A stretch of 38,958 nt of DNA from a virus: positions 1-38,958 of the IMG/VR virus record IMGVR_UViG_3300042888_002025. The stretch is one strand, 5' to 3'. Below are positions 6,584 through 15,190 of the stretch, one piece after another (the first letter of the stretch is position 1; every line of letters starts with the position of its first letter). A model generated the notes under the pieces. That model was given only the letters and a program-made list of their open reading frames with translations, did not search any database and was not told the DNA's origin. A program made the translations under genes and the position numbers.

Positions 6584-7842
6584 TAATCAATAATGCCAAA
6601 GTTGGCCCAATTTGTGGCGCCAAGACAGATCCAACCAATTGGTCCACCAGGGTTGGGATTGGAATTCCAGACAATATGTCCTCGATCACTGACATAGTTA
6701 GGAGGCTGATCGCCACTGGTAAATCTGGTACTGCCCACACGTAGATCTTTGATGCTGGCAGATCCATCAACATTTAGTACTATGTTGTCTTTGTTGTTGG
6801 CAAACAACACCATTGCCTGTTGTCTTGGAGTACCAAAACTTCCGGTATCCTTTTGACGTTTTTGTGCAATTATTTCAATCTCGTCATCCCATATAGACAA
6901 CGCACCTGATGGTTCGATGGTGTTGATACCCACGCGGTGCTGCGACACATACAATGTCTCAGACAATAATGTTTCGCCGGACACTTGTAATTCTCTAAGC
7001 TGGCCTAATTTTTGTAAATTGCTTTCTGTGATACTGGACCCAAGTTTGTTATCATTGATGATTTCGTTGTTGTTGATGGTGATTTTGCTTAAATCTAGGC
7101 CTTGGTTTCTAATTTTATCAAAAATAATAGAACTATACCCATCAAACAACACAGTATCTAGATTACCCAAAGTAGAAGCTGCCACACTTGAAACCAGTTG
7201 TTTGTAAAACTCACTGCCTGGCGGTACACTGCCGTTAACCACCAACTCTCCATTGACCGTCATTTGTCCTTGTACTGTTAGGTCTTTGGTCAACAGATTA
7301 TTTTCAACCACAGTGGCATCATCTAAAATTGTGAGTGCGATTGCAGTTGCTCTGTCGTCAATTCCAGTACTGCCAAAATTTTGTATTATCCCCCCATTGA
7401 CACAGTCGCCGCTCAACTTAAAGTCACTGTAACTGATAGCGTTTCCGTTTATGCTGTTGACAGGAAAGATATATTCTTGTAGTCTGTCAGATATGACAGT
7501 ACCAACTGCGTCAGTCATTGCACGTTGGAAGTTGGTAGATGCAATTTGTTTATCTACTGCTGCAGCAATGACTCCGGCTGTGTTGGCCTGTACCTGTTCA
7601 ATTGTGGTATTGATTTTTTCTACAATACGACTTTCAAGTTTTCGTGGGTCAATCTGGTATTCAGCAACACGCTTATCAAATGCAGCGGCAGCCGCGTCTT
7701 TGATATGTGAGCTGTAATCGTAAGCATTGAGTCTGGTATTGACCAGACCAGAAATAGTAGAATCAATTTGAACAGCTACATTCGAAACGATATCTGCTAT
7801 AATGCCTTCTACAATTTTTTCTAAGTGTTGATTAAAATCCAT
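6583..7842 (-). CDS. Tail fibre protein
   Basis: 419 residues. The N-terminal third is helical with repeated D/N-rich heptads (probable trimeric coiled coil). The middle has strand-rich segments (L-T-V-Q-G-Q-M-T-V-N-G-E-L-V-V-N-G), like the beta repeats of fibre shafts. The end has W-N-S-N-P-N-P-G-G-P-I-G-W-I-C-L-G-A, a tip motif common in T4-like phage fibres. No signal peptide. It lies between a methyltransferase-like and a radical SAM gene and overlaps both, so the modification genes are co-expressed with it. Confidence 0.8.
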   Translation of the reverse strand: MDFNQHLEKIVEGIIADIVSNVAVQIDSTISGLVNTRLNAYDYSSHIKDAAAAAFDKRVAEYQIDPRKLESRIVEKINTTIEQVQANTAGVIAAAVDKQIASTNFQRAMTDAVGTVISDRLQEYIFPVNSINGNAISYSDFKLSGDCVNGGIIQNFGSTGIDDRATAIALTILDDATVVENNLLTKDLTVQGQMTVNGELVVNGSVPPGSEFYKQLVSSVAASTLGNLDTVLFDGYSSIIFDKIRNQGLDLSKITINNNEIINDNKLGSSITESNLQKLGQLRELQVSGETLLSETLYVSQHRVGINTIEPSGALSIWDDEIEIIAQKRQKDTGSFGTPRQQAMVLFANNKDNIVLNVDGSASIKDLRVGSTRFTSGDQPPNYVSDRGHIVWNSNPNPGGPIGWICLGATNWANFGIID

Positions 7843-8563
7843 TTTCGAATTGAATGCTAATTACGTGTTCGTAATTCTTTTTGATTAAACTTTTGTACAT
7901 TAAATTTTTGTGTACGCTAAACCCTACTGCACCTGCATCACTGCTAAATTTTGCCAGTTGTTTGAAAAACATAGCACGTCTGGCAAATGGTCCCACTGTG
8001 TTTAACTGATTGTTTACTATTTCATACACCTGAGTCTGCCAGGAGTTTCTGTCCTGCAAGTCATGATCATGAAATTCTAAATAAACTGAATTTCCGGTAT
8101 TGCCCCGGACCAGAGCCGGTATTGAAAATTCTCTATCTTTAAAATCTTGATTCTTGTAGTCCTTACAAGTAGTTATCAAATATTCAGAGGTCAGGTTACA
8201 AATCTCTGCAACTTTATTTTTTTGCTCAATGTCTGACGCTGCAAAGGTAAAATACTCATCTAATGCTATTACTGTTTCAAATTTTGTAGTAACTTTGCTC
8301 AAGTCTTGAATATAAGAAAACTTGATTCCGTTGCTGTGTAAGAAATCACAAACATCTTGGCTCACAGCAGTAACAGAAATATCAGATGCAGTTTCGGCCA
8401 GAATAGCTGGGTTAAACCCAACATATAACACTGAGTCGGGAGTAAAATTATGATACCCGGCAACCCCAGTTAGAATTTCTTGTTTGCGTTTAACTATATC
8501 TGCTGGTCTAGGGTGCGCCTGGAATGCACGTAATATACAATTGGTGTAACTTTCAAAACTCAT
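7832..8563 (-). CDS. Methyltransferase-like protein (class I Rossmann), putative
   Basis: 243 residues. A motif I-like strand-loop (V-L-Y-V-G-F-N-P-A) is followed by a second strand with an acidic turn and V-I-A-L-D-E-Y-F-T-F, as in S-adenosylmethionine-dependent methyltransferases; the glycine loop is degenerate (one Gly), so activity is uncertain. It overlaps the tail-fibre gene by 11 bp. Similar proteins next to fibre genes are familiar from T4-like phages of aquatic bacteria; role unknown. Confidence 0.5.
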   Translation of the reverse strand: MSFESYTNCILRAFQAHPRPADIVKRKQEILTGVAGYHNFTPDSVLYVGFNPAILAETASDISVTAVSQDVCDFLHSNGIKFSYIQDLSKVTTKFETVIALDEYFTFAASDIEQKNKVAEICNLTSEYLITTCKDYKNQDFKDREFSIPALVRGNTGNSVYLEFHDHDLQDRNSWQTQVYEIVNNQLNTVGPFARRAMFFKQLAKFSSDAGAVGFSVHKNLMYKSLIKKNYEHVISIQFENGF

Positions 8564-8587
8564 ATAAACCTTTTTATTATTAGTAAG

Positions 8588-9511
8588 TTATTTATTGAGT
8601 TCACGTACTATATCAAGTGTCACACAATGGAATCCCCCGCCCAAAGTACGACTATGTCTTAGTTCTAAAGGAACAACTGTAAAATTGTACTGCTGTTCTA
8701 GTCTCTGTATCAGCACGTCTTGTTTTCTATCTACTATAACTGTAGTGGGATTGACTACCAGCATGTTTAGCCCTATCCATTTACTGGCATAAGGATACTC
8801 ATAAAAACTTTGTGCAACCACTTCATTGACCCAAATTATATCCCATTGATCAAATACCTTGGGTAAATTATTTTCACTGACTCTATCAGCATTGACCAAC
8901 ACCAAGCCCTCACGTAACGGAACTATGGTGCTATCAATATGCACACCTGCGTAAAAATTGCATAGTTCTATTGTAACATCAGGAAACTGTTTACACAACC
9001 AGGAATATGCTCGACTGTTGCCACTGGCACTTTCTAAGTACAGCATGGTGTCACCCAGGCGTAACACATTGGCAGCATCTAGTACCATGCCTTGATCTCT
9101 TGGCATTCTTAATACTGTATCAGCACGATATATAACCTGTTCTAATGCTTCTGACTCCATGTCTCTGCAAGGATACATCATGGCCGGATCCACCACGGTG
9201 TTGCCATAAACCAACAGCCTGTCACGTGGGCAATAGTTGTACATGCCATCACGAGCTTGAAAATCAATTGGCATTGGTCTATGCACAATCACCCCAAGTT
9301 TTTCCAATGTATCTGCCAGTATATCAAGGTCTTGGTTGGCTTCGTCAATGATCCAGTCCGGCACTGGACCACTGGGTACTGGAGTTTCTGTCCAGGTGGT
9401 TTTTTCACTTTCTTGAGCAAACACAGGATCATCTGTGGGCCAATTGGCAAAGTCTGCTGTGCCTACTACAATTTCTTTTAACTGATCCCACTCATTGAAC
9501 GATGATATCAT
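8588..9511 (-). CDS. Amidinotransferase family protein (inosamine-phosphate/glycine amidinotransferase type)
   Basis: Members move an amidino group from arginine to an amine acceptor (glycine, or inosamine phosphate in streptomycin-type pathways). 307 residues versus about 347 for StrB. The catalytic triad is readable: D145 in L-D-A-A-N-V, H191 in H-I-D-S-T, and C296 in G-G-G-F-H-C-V-T-L-D. The N-terminal E-I-V-V-G-T and C-P-R-D (94-97) are also family features. The ATG overlaps the stop of the oxygenase gene (ATGA). Acceptor unknown; the UGDH and glycosyltransferase-like neighbours suggest an amino sugar or cyclitol, an inference. Confidence 0.88.
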   Translation of the reverse strand: MISSFNEWDQLKEIVVGTADFANWPTDDPVFAQESEKTTWTETPVPSGPVPDWIIDEANQDLDILADTLEKLGVIVHRPMPIDFQARDGMYNYCPRDRLLVYGNTVVDPAMMYPCRDMESEALEQVIYRADTVLRMPRDQGMVLDAANVLRLGDTMLYLESASGNSRAYSWLCKQFPDVTIELCNFYAGVHIDSTIVPLREGLVLVNADRVSENNLPKVFDQWDIIWVNEVVAQSFYEYPYASKWIGLNMLVVNPTTVIVDRKQDVLIQRLEQQYNFTVVPLELRHSRTLGGGFHCVTLDIVRELNK

Positions 9512-10023
9512 ACATGCCCGGTGATTTGCAAGGTATACCTAGGAACTGTTCCTAGATTGGCAGCAATATGTGGGCTATCCCAATCCCATGTCAGACAAAA
9601 TCCTTTGACCCAATTGGTATAACCTTGTTTGTTACATTCAACATAGTGTCCTGAATGCCAGTGATCCAGGAACACCACTGCTCTACGTATGGTATTCTCT
9701 TTGCCTGCAAGATCAAACAGATCAATATATCTACGATATGTGTCCACATGCTCTGGAAGCATACTGCCAGCATCCATGCGATAGTAACTGGTTCCTATGT
9801 TTTTCCACTTTTCATATGTGGCAAAGAAGTCCACAAACTGCGAATTCCAAGCCGGTTGCGGATCGCGCATGTCGCACATGTGGCCTCCAAATGGGCCACG
9901 GAACCCTTGATCCTCCCACTCAATCATGGTGCCAGGATCATTGAATTGTTCTTTTTTGTATGCCAAGTTCTTGTATTCATCGTCCCAGAATGGGGCAATA
10001 TTAAACGAGTCGTGTGTTGCCAT
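9508..10023 (-). CDS. Fe(II)/2-oxoglutarate oxygenase, aspartyl/asparaginyl hydroxylase-like
   Basis: 171 residues. The metal triad is visible: H92-x-D94 (P-E-H-V-D-T-Y) and H152, with R162 (P-R-Y-T-L-Q-I-T-G) placed to hold 2-oxoglutarate. Spacing fits the small aspartyl/asparaginyl beta-hydroxylase-like fold. It would hydroxylate a protein or small molecule. Start ATG with AGGTG at ten bases; overlaps UGDH by 23 bp and the amidinotransferase by four, so the three are one coupled unit. Confidence 0.75.
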   Translation of the reverse strand: MATHDSFNIAPFWDDEYKNLAYKKEQFNDPGTMIEWEDQGFRGPFGGHMCDMRDPQPAWNSQFVDFFATYEKWKNIGTSYYRMDAGSMLPEHVDTYRRYIDLFDLAGKENTIRRAVVFLDHWHSGHYVECNKQGYTNWVKGFCLTWDWDSPHIAANLGTVPRYTLQITGHV

Positions 10024-11227
10024 AATGTATCACCTTATAATCTTTTTGTGTGGTGTATTGTCTCCAAGGATCAACAATTACACTGCCGGAATCAAGCTCA
10101 ACATATAGTTCTTGTTCCTGTTGCTCTCCGGTGTATCCGTAAGTTATGTTTCTGTTGTGTGCTAAAAAAGCAATTACCGGCACGTTGTCAAACGGTGGCG
10201 CATCACCAGTTAATGGATCTATGTAATAAAACTTGGCCTGCATGGTTTCTAAATAGTGCCCAATTAGTAAACTGTAGCTTCCGTCCAGTATATCCACATC
10301 AGGTTTGTATGACTTGCCCAGTATATAGATGGGCAAGTTGTACTGTTTTTGTTTTTGAAATAAAAAACGTGCTAGATTTTTTGCTTGTACTTCCCTGGCA
10401 TTCATAATGGTATCAAATATATCATACCCTAAACTCAAGTTTTCAGCCAACCAACGCAGTGCAATGTTGTCTCTAGGATGACAGGGTCCGGCATCACCCA
10501 TGCCTGCTGTCATGTACTTGCTGCTCATGATACGAGTGGTGCTGTGTGACAATGCGTCAGTGACCACATCTACATTGATGTTGCCGTTCTTCATTGCTAC
10601 ATCTTGAATCATGTTGACTAGTGCAATTTTTGTGCTAATAAATGTGTTATAAAATATCTTGATTGACTCTGCTTCGTCCCAGGTACCAACAACATAACGT
10701 GGATCATTTTCCATCAATGGCTGGTAAAAATCAATGAGCAACTTTGCATCACCAGTTTGGTCACCGTCCTTGGTACCAATTATGACCATTTCAGGGTTGA
10801 CCATGTCCCATTCAACACTGCCCATGGCAATAAGGTACGGATTATAAATGAAACGTGCATGTGTCAAGCACTCACGCAGTTCCCTACGAACCGTGCCTGG
10901 CAGCACAGTACTAATAAGAACTACTAGTTGCTCAGGACCGGCCCAAATATCAATTTGTTTTAGCACGTCTTTAACTATAGAATAATCAAAGTCTTTGTTG
11001 GGTAAATGAGTAATTGGTTGACTGCCGTCATATGCAGGATCGTGTGGAGTTTGTACTGCTACAAAAATAATATCTTTGTTAACAACTGCACCGCGCAGAC
11101 TATCAGATATTTTAATTTGTGTACTTGATCTTGGGTAAATATCATAACCAGTTACATCATATGCTTTTTGCATTACTTCTGCGCATGATAATCCTAATTT
11201 ACCTAAGCCTATAAAACCAACTTTCAT
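10001..11227 (-). CDS. UDP-glucose/GDP-mannose dehydrogenase family protein
   Basis: Oxidises a nucleotide sugar's C6 alcohol to the acid in two NAD+ steps, for example UDP-glucose to UDP-glucuronate. 408 residues, normal length. N-terminal Rossmann G-F-I-G-L-G-K-L-G-L (4-13). Central catalytic elements: K200/N205 region (S-T-K-I-A-L-V-N-M-I) and the catalytic Cys249 in A-G-P-C-H-P-R-D. C-terminal nucleotide-sugar domain has G-K-S-Y-K-P-D. The ATG sits three bases from the divergent start at 11231; GAGGA lies upstream within that gene. Exact substrate cannot be read from the sequence. Confidence 0.9.
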   Translation of the reverse strand: MKVGFIGLGKLGLSCAEVMQKAYDVTGYDIYPRSSTQIKISDSLRGAVVNKDIIFVAVQTPHDPAYDGSQPITHLPNKDFDYSIVKDVLKQIDIWAGPEQLVVLISTVLPGTVRRELRECLTHARFIYNPYLIAMGSVEWDMVNPEMVIIGTKDGDQTGDAKLLIDFYQPLMENDPRYVVGTWDEAESIKIFYNTFISTKIALVNMIQDVAMKNGNINVDVVTDALSHSTTRIMSSKYMTAGMGDAGPCHPRDNIALRWLAENLSLGYDIFDTIMNAREVQAKNLARFLFQKQKQYNLPIYILGKSYKPDVDILDGSYSLLIGHYLETMQAKFYYIDPLTGDAPPFDNVPVIAFLAHNRNITYGYTGEQQEQELYVELDSGSVIVDPWRQYTTQKDYKVIHYGNTRLV

Positions 11228-11230
11228 ACT

Positions 11231-12454
11231 ATGATATCCTCGGGTTATTTTCTAAAATTAATTAACGAACTTCTTATCTATCCTAATAGAATTGTATCTA
11301 TAGAATTTGATCCTCACTACTCTACAAAGATCCGTGATCTTTGTAGAAATTCTGATTCTCCATGGCCAAAGAATAATGAGATTAATGGGCACTGTTTTTG
11401 GTGGCACGAAGAACCTATAAACAATGATGATTCTAACGAATTTATTAATTGGTATTACCAAAGATTTCCCAACGCTGCTCAAAATTTGAATAAGGTACAC
11501 ATTATTGCTAATTCCGAAAAAAGTCAGCTGAAAAACAGTATGTTAGACACACTAGGATGTAACAATTGGTACTTTTTTTATCACGGATTTGTTTCTCTAG
11601 ATTGGTTTAGAGACTTCGAATATTTTAATTGCACTACAACAGAATTTGATAAAGTATTTATTACATTTAATCATATATTAACAAAAAAAAGAAACTACAG
11701 ATTGCATTTGTTAGCTGAATTAAACAGCAGAAAATTAACCCAATATGGACATGTCAAAGCCGACTTATTATCTAGAAATCTTGTTAAACAAGAGATTTTT
11801 AACAACAATTCATTGTTGAGCAAATCTGCCAGAACCATCATTTACAAACACCTGTACCTGTCAATTGAAGATAAACACACAAAAAATAACAATTTATTTC
11901 ATGCAAGTGTATCACCGTTGGATAACAGCAGTAATCCTATACTTAATTGCGCACCGGGCAACAAAAAAACAGACCAAAGTTTAAAAAGTATGTGGCATAT
12001 AGTAACGGAAACAGTATACTATGAACAAAAGCTTCATCTGACTGAAAAAATATTTAAACCAATAGTGCTTGAAAGACCTTTTATATTACTATCAACTCAA
12101 GGAAATCTGTCATATCTTAAAAGTTACGGGTTTAAAACTTTTGATCGTTGGATCGACGAAAGCTACGATAACGAAATGGATCCTGACGTCAGACTCCAAA
12201 AAGTAGTAGACGAAATAGAGAAACTGTGTCGCAAGTCAATGTCAGAACTATTGATCATGTACCAAGAAATGCATGAAATACTTAAATTTAATAAAGAACA
12301 TTTTTATGGCAATTTTAAAAATATCATAGTTGACGAAATGATTGATAATTTTAGAATGTGTACAGAACAGTCTAAGTTAACCACAGACAAAAAATTTCAA
12401 ATTCTATCAGACAATATTAATCTTAGCCAAGTTAAAAAAATTCTACTGAAGTGA
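11231..12454 (+). CDS. Glycosyltransferase-like protein, paralogue 2 (TEK/IDESYD family)
   Basis: 407 residues, Lys/Asn-rich and markedly more AT-rich than its neighbours, which suggests separate acquisition. The C-terminal family block is present: V-T-E-T (258-261), T-E-K (271-273), K-P-I, R-P-F-I, G-F-K-T-F, I-D-E-S-Y-D (308-313). The N-terminal half is unlike the other two copies. It sits alone on the plus strand, three bases from the divergent UGDH start and three bases from the convergent DD-peptidase stop. No recognisable ribosome site before the ATG. Confidence 0.6.
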   Translation: MISSGYFLKLINELLIYPNRIVSIEFDPHYSTKIRDLCRNSDSPWPKNNEINGHCFWWHEEPINNDDSNEFINWYYQRFPNAAQNLNKVHIIANSEKSQLKNSMLDTLGCNNWYFFYHGFVSLDWFRDFEYFNCTTTEFDKVFITFNHILTKKRNYRLHLLAELNSRKLTQYGHVKADLLSRNLVKQEIFNNNSLLSKSARTIIYKHLYLSIEDKHTKNNNLFHASVSPLDNSSNPILNCAPGNKKTDQSLKSMWHIVTETVYYEQKLHLTEKIFKPIVLERPFILLSTQGNLSYLKSYGFKTFDRWIDESYDNEMDPDVRLQKVVDEIEKLCRKSMSELLIMYQEMHEILKFNKEHFYGNFKNIIVDEMIDNFRMCTEQSKLTTDKKFQILSDNINLSQVKKILLK

Positions 12455-12457
12455 ATG

Positions 12458-13207
12458 TCAATTCTGGCCAATTGCAGATAAAATCAAAGTCTCCATGTCA
12501 TGTATTCGTGTGCGAGTAGTTTTACTGTTAAGTACCACAAATAATTTTTTCTTCCCTTGCACATAGGCACTCATGACCAAACACCCGCCACTGGCTCGCA
12601 CATATCCTGTTTTACTCACAATGACATTGTATTTTGCCACCAGCGGATTGGTATTATTAAATCGCCATCTGCCTTTTTTCTTCTTGACCAGTTCAACTAC
12701 AGTTTGGTTGCTGGCATTTACTATCTCTGGATAACGTTCTGCTGCTTGCAAGAGCTTGATCAATTCCGCAGCACTGCTAACATTTCTATTATCCAGTCCT
12801 GTACTGTCACGAAACTCTGTTTGAATCATTCCTAGTATTTTGGCCTTGTGATTCATATCTTCAATGCATGCAGCATAGCCTCTACGGTACGCTTTGCACA
12901 ACATGTCAGCAGCAGCGTTGTCTGAATGAATGATTGCTAGATTGATCAGCTGATGCCTTGTTAGATTGGCTCCTTTGAACTTTTTTAATTTTACAATTTC
13001 GTTCAAATTGTCGTTGCTGTCTAGCACCACCATCACTGTCATTAATTTGGTAATTGACGCAATTGGCTGTACCACGTTGATATTCTCTTGTTCTAGTAGG
13101 TTGCCGTCGCCATCGGCTATCAACCAGGACTTGGCTTTTATTTCTGCGTGGGCAGAGGAACCACACGCGATTACTAAAATCGCCAATGTTAAAAATTTTT
13201 GTATCAT
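12458..13207 (-). CDS. Secreted D-Ala-D-Ala peptidase, S11 family (PBP7-like)
   Basis: Low-molecular-weight penicillin-binding protein that cuts D-Ala or D-Ala-mDAP bonds in peptidoglycan. 249 residues. Signal peptide at 1-21 (ends S-A-H-A); the V-I-A-C at 12-15 could also act as a lipobox. All three active-site motifs are intact: S51-x-x-K54 (S-I-T-K), S95-D-N97, K199-T-G201, plus F-R-D-S-T-G-L-D before R-N-V-S-S-A, as in PBP7. ATG shares a base with the previous stop (TAATG). It may help lysis or remodel the wall; S11 enzymes are unusual in phages. Confidence 0.9.
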   Translation of the reverse strand: MIQKFLTLAILVIACGSSAHAEIKAKSWLIADGDGNLLEQENINVVQPIASITKLMTVMVVLDSNDNLNEIVKLKKFKGANLTRHQLINLAIIHSDNAAADMLCKAYRRGYAACIEDMNHKAKILGMIQTEFRDSTGLDNRNVSSAAELIKLLQAAERYPEIVNASNQTVVELVKKKKGRWRFNNTNPLVAKYNVIVSKTGYVRASGGCLVMSAYVQGKKKLFVVLNSKTTRTRIHDMETLILSAIGQN

Positions 13208-13866
13208 TAAGATGGCAAACTAGTCCAAGCAATTATTGCACGTTTACTTTTAACACCATTGGCTAAAAAATTGTCGCTAGTATGAAACTTAAATCTGCTG
13301 GCGGCAAATAAAGCACCTCTCTCCCACTTAAAGATATCTTCTATAGATAGCCATCTGTACCAGTCATGTGGAGTATGTGACAAGTATTTTTTATAAGTCG
13401 GGTCATCAATTAACATGGACTCGCCGGGTGGTGTTGCTTCAATGTAGTGTTGTGGTTGTTTTGTTTCACTGCCCTCATTGAACACGATAGTGTGACTGTC
13501 AACATCAAATAAAGGAATTATAAAAGTCCATGCATGTACATGTCCTGGCAAAAATTCTCCGCCGCTGTCTACATCACTGTGAATATTGTATGGATCAACG
13601 GAATCAAATATATGAATTTGTTGTATGTGTAAATCTTTTCCAAACTGTGTTTCAAACTTTGATTGTAATATTTCTTTAACTATCTTGTTCTTTTCTTCGT
13701 AGTAATCAAACAAATAGTATGTTCCGGAAAAAACTTCTTGACTGTCATTTTCTCTGTCAGGATTATAGTTTAAATGCACATTATCTGTTGCCAAAACATG
13801 TTGTTCAATAATATCTAATTCTTCATCAGATAAAAAATTCTTGACAGTGCGTGTATCAATTTTCAT
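13207..13866 (-). CDS. Fe(II)/2-oxoglutarate-dependent oxygenase
   Basis: 219 residues of the 2OG-Fe(II) oxygenase type often carried by aquatic T4-like phages. Iron ligands H96-x-D98 (N-I-H-S-D-V-D-S-G) and H195 (R-F-K-F-H-T-S-D-N-F) are visible, with K208-R209 (S-K-R-A-I-I-A-W) as 2-oxoglutarate anchor. No signal peptide, so cytoplasmic. Substrate unknown. Coupled upstream and downstream by TAATG overlaps with a secreted protein and the DD-peptidase. Confidence 0.8.
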   Translation of the reverse strand: MKIDTRTVKNFLSDEELDIIEQHVLATDNVHLNYNPDRENDSQEVFSGTYYLFDYYEEKNKIVKEILQSKFETQFGKDLHIQQIHIFDSVDPYNIHSDVDSGGEFLPGHVHAWTFIIPLFDVDSHTIVFNEGSETKQPQHYIEATPPGESMLIDDPTYKKYLSHTPHDWYRWLSIEDIFKWERGALFAASRFKFHTSDNFLANGVKSKRAIIAWTSLPS

Positions 13867-14318
13867 TAGGTACCTTTTTTGCAGATTGCATTGTACGCAT
13901 CGTTCCGTGGTGTGTGATTAGTTAGTACCTCAGTAAGATACTCTCCCGGTGCATGACTCTGAGTATACACTACTTGATTGGTTATGTCAACAAACCAGTC
14001 GTTCAATAGTGTCAGTACCCCTTGCCGGCAATCAAGGTTACCAAATGTAAAAATACGCTTGACTGGACCAATTATGTTGTTGAATGTGGTGCCAGGTGTG
14101 TCATGAAACAGCACCATGGAGTGTATATAGGGCGACTGTTCGTTGGTACCAATGGCATCCTGAGATATATAAAGATCGTATATGTCGTTGTGTGATACCT
14201 TGACCCAGTCGCTGTCATTGACTACAACTTGGGTGGGATCGGAAAACTGCAATCTAAATTCTTTGGCTGTGGCTGTGACGGAAAAACACAGCAACGCTGT
14301 TAATAAAAAGGATTTCAT
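13866..14318 (-). CDS. Secreted hypothetical protein (surface-adhesin E-like)
   Basis: 150 residues from the ATG at 14318, chosen because it has AGGAA upstream and starts a clear signal peptide (MKSFLLTALLCFSVTATA, cleavage about residue 18). The mature part has two Cys and an F-T-F-G-N-L-D-C segment that recalls proteobacterial surface-adhesin-E-like proteins. A longer in-frame start at 14366 would bury the signal. Likely periplasmic; role unknown. Confidence 0.65.
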   Translation of the reverse strand: MKSFLLTALLCFSVTATAKEFRLQFSDPTQVVVNDSDWVKVSHNDIYDLYISQDAIGTNEQSPYIHSMVLFHDTPGTTFNNIIGPVKRIFTFGNLDCRQGVLTLLNDWFVDITNQVVYTQSHAPGEYLTEVLTNHTPRNDAYNAICKKGT

Positions 14319-14337
14319 TTTAATGTTCCTAAAATAA

Positions 14338-14345
14338 TATTTATT
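14338..14345 (-). promoter_or_regulatory. Possible T4-type late promoter (AATAAATA)
   Basis: Minus-strand AATAAATA, followed after 12 bases by AGGAA and the ATG at 14318. Fits the NATAAATA late-promoter pattern of T4-like phages. Placement with a short leader is good, but the motif is short. Confidence 0.45.
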
Positions 14346-14349
14346 ACAG

Positions 14350-15003
14350 TTATGTTGTGCAGTCAACCCATCTTAGAGTACTGTACCATTCGTAGCCTGG
14401 TGCTCCTTTGGGTATAAAACAAGTGCCCAGTTCAGGATTTTGCACTTTTCTATCTTGTACTATCATGTACATGGCACCCACGTATACTAGCACTATGGCC
14501 ACAACCGTTACCATCCAATGCGCATCGTGCCAGATTTGCTCCAGTTGTCGTCTACGTCTTGCTGCTTTTTGCAGTGCCTGTGCTCGTGCTTGTTTGGACT
14601 GGCGGTCCAGTTCTTCTTGGTGTTGTTGCTGTAACTCCCACAGTCTTTCTCTTTCTTGGCTGAATCTTGACCAAATATCGCCCAGTCCAGGAGTTTCGTA
14701 CACCAACATTTCACGCAGTTCTTTTTCGGCGTTGGCCAACTGCATTTCCATCATGACATTGTTCAGGGCCTGGCTGTTGACCTTGTTGGGATCAAAGTTT
14801 TCTTCGCTTTCTTTCTTGGCTTTGGCAGCAGCTTCTTGTACTACACCCTTGGCATCCAGGAACTTGCCGATGTTCCCGGACACTTCCATGGTGATGTCGG
14901 ACACATCAGCCGCAGCGGATTGGCATTCCTTGTAAAATTCCACACCGGATCTAATGGCCTTTAAAGCCCCTTGTGCCATTGCAAAAGCGGTGATTGGATC
15001 CAT
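14350..15003 (-). CDS. Membrane protein with long coiled coil
   Basis: 217 residues. Helical, Ala-rich N-terminus, then a charged Gln/Glu/Arg coiled coil (about 85-160, including H-Q-E-E-L-D-R-Q-S-K-Q), a basic R-R-R-R patch, one transmembrane helix (about 168-184, M-V-T-V-V-A-I-V-L-V-Y-V), and a short outside tail with two Cys. ATG has AAGGA at six bases. Known only as phage hypothetical proteins; an envelope-spanning or superinfection role is possible, not shown. Confidence 0.65.
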   Translation of the reverse strand: MDPITAFAMAQGALKAIRSGVEFYKECQSAAADVSDITMEVSGNIGKFLDAKGVVQEAAAKAKKESEENFDPNKVNSQALNNVMMEMQLANAEKELREMLVYETPGLGDIWSRFSQERERLWELQQQHQEELDRQSKQARAQALQKAARRRRQLEQIWHDAHWMVTVVAIVLVYVGAMYMIVQDRKVQNPELGTCFIPKGAPGYEWYSTLRWVDCTT

Positions 15004-15059
15004 CTATCCTTGATTCCTTTATAATTTTAATTGATGGAACCAGCGATTATTGAATATAG

Positions 15060-15067
15060 TATTTATT
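15060..15067 (-). promoter_or_regulatory. Possible T4-type late promoter (AATAAATA)
   Basis: Minus-strand AATAAATA within a 14-base stretch that recurs exactly at 22711-22724 (agtatttatttaga on the plus strand). About 50 bases before the coiled-coil membrane protein's ATG. Confidence 0.45.
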
Positions 15068-15144
15068 TAGATTCTGGCGGGAGGGTGGGTTGGCCCTGGC
15101 GCCGGTGGCGGATATTTAGGGGGTTTGTGTGCAAACCAACTCAT
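15067..15144 (-). CDS. 25-residue proline-rich micro-protein
   Basis: A short ORF with a textbook AAGGAG seven bases before the ATG. Product begins M-S-W-F-A-H-K and is nine-residue-in-25 proline (P-P-K-Y-P-P-P-A-P-G-P). It occupies most of the only stretch without a longer gene in this region and directly follows a terminator. The stop overlaps a possible late promoter. Real expression is likely from the ribosome site; role unknown. Confidence 0.55.
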   Translation of the reverse strand: MSWFAHKPPKYPPPAPGPTHPPARI

Positions 15145-15163
15145 TGTGTGCTCCTTTAATTCA

Positions 15164-15190
15164 TAAAAAAACCTGGATCCAGTCCAGGTT
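15164..15190 (-). terminator. Rho-independent terminator
   Basis: Stem AACCTGG/CCAGGTT (15170-15176 with 15184-15190), seven-base loop, followed on the minus strand by a run of seven T. It begins at the stop codon of the upstream secreted protein and closes the long clpS operon. Confidence 0.88.

Noticed and set aside
9655-10407. 250-codon plus-strand frame across the oxygenase and UGDH genes
   Set aside because: Cys/His-rich shadow; both minus-strand genes show catalytic motifs in order.
14408-14935. 175-codon plus-strand frame opposite the coiled-coil membrane protein
   Set aside because: Ser/Cys-rich translation of the antisense of a charged coiled coil; the minus-strand frame has a good ribosome site.
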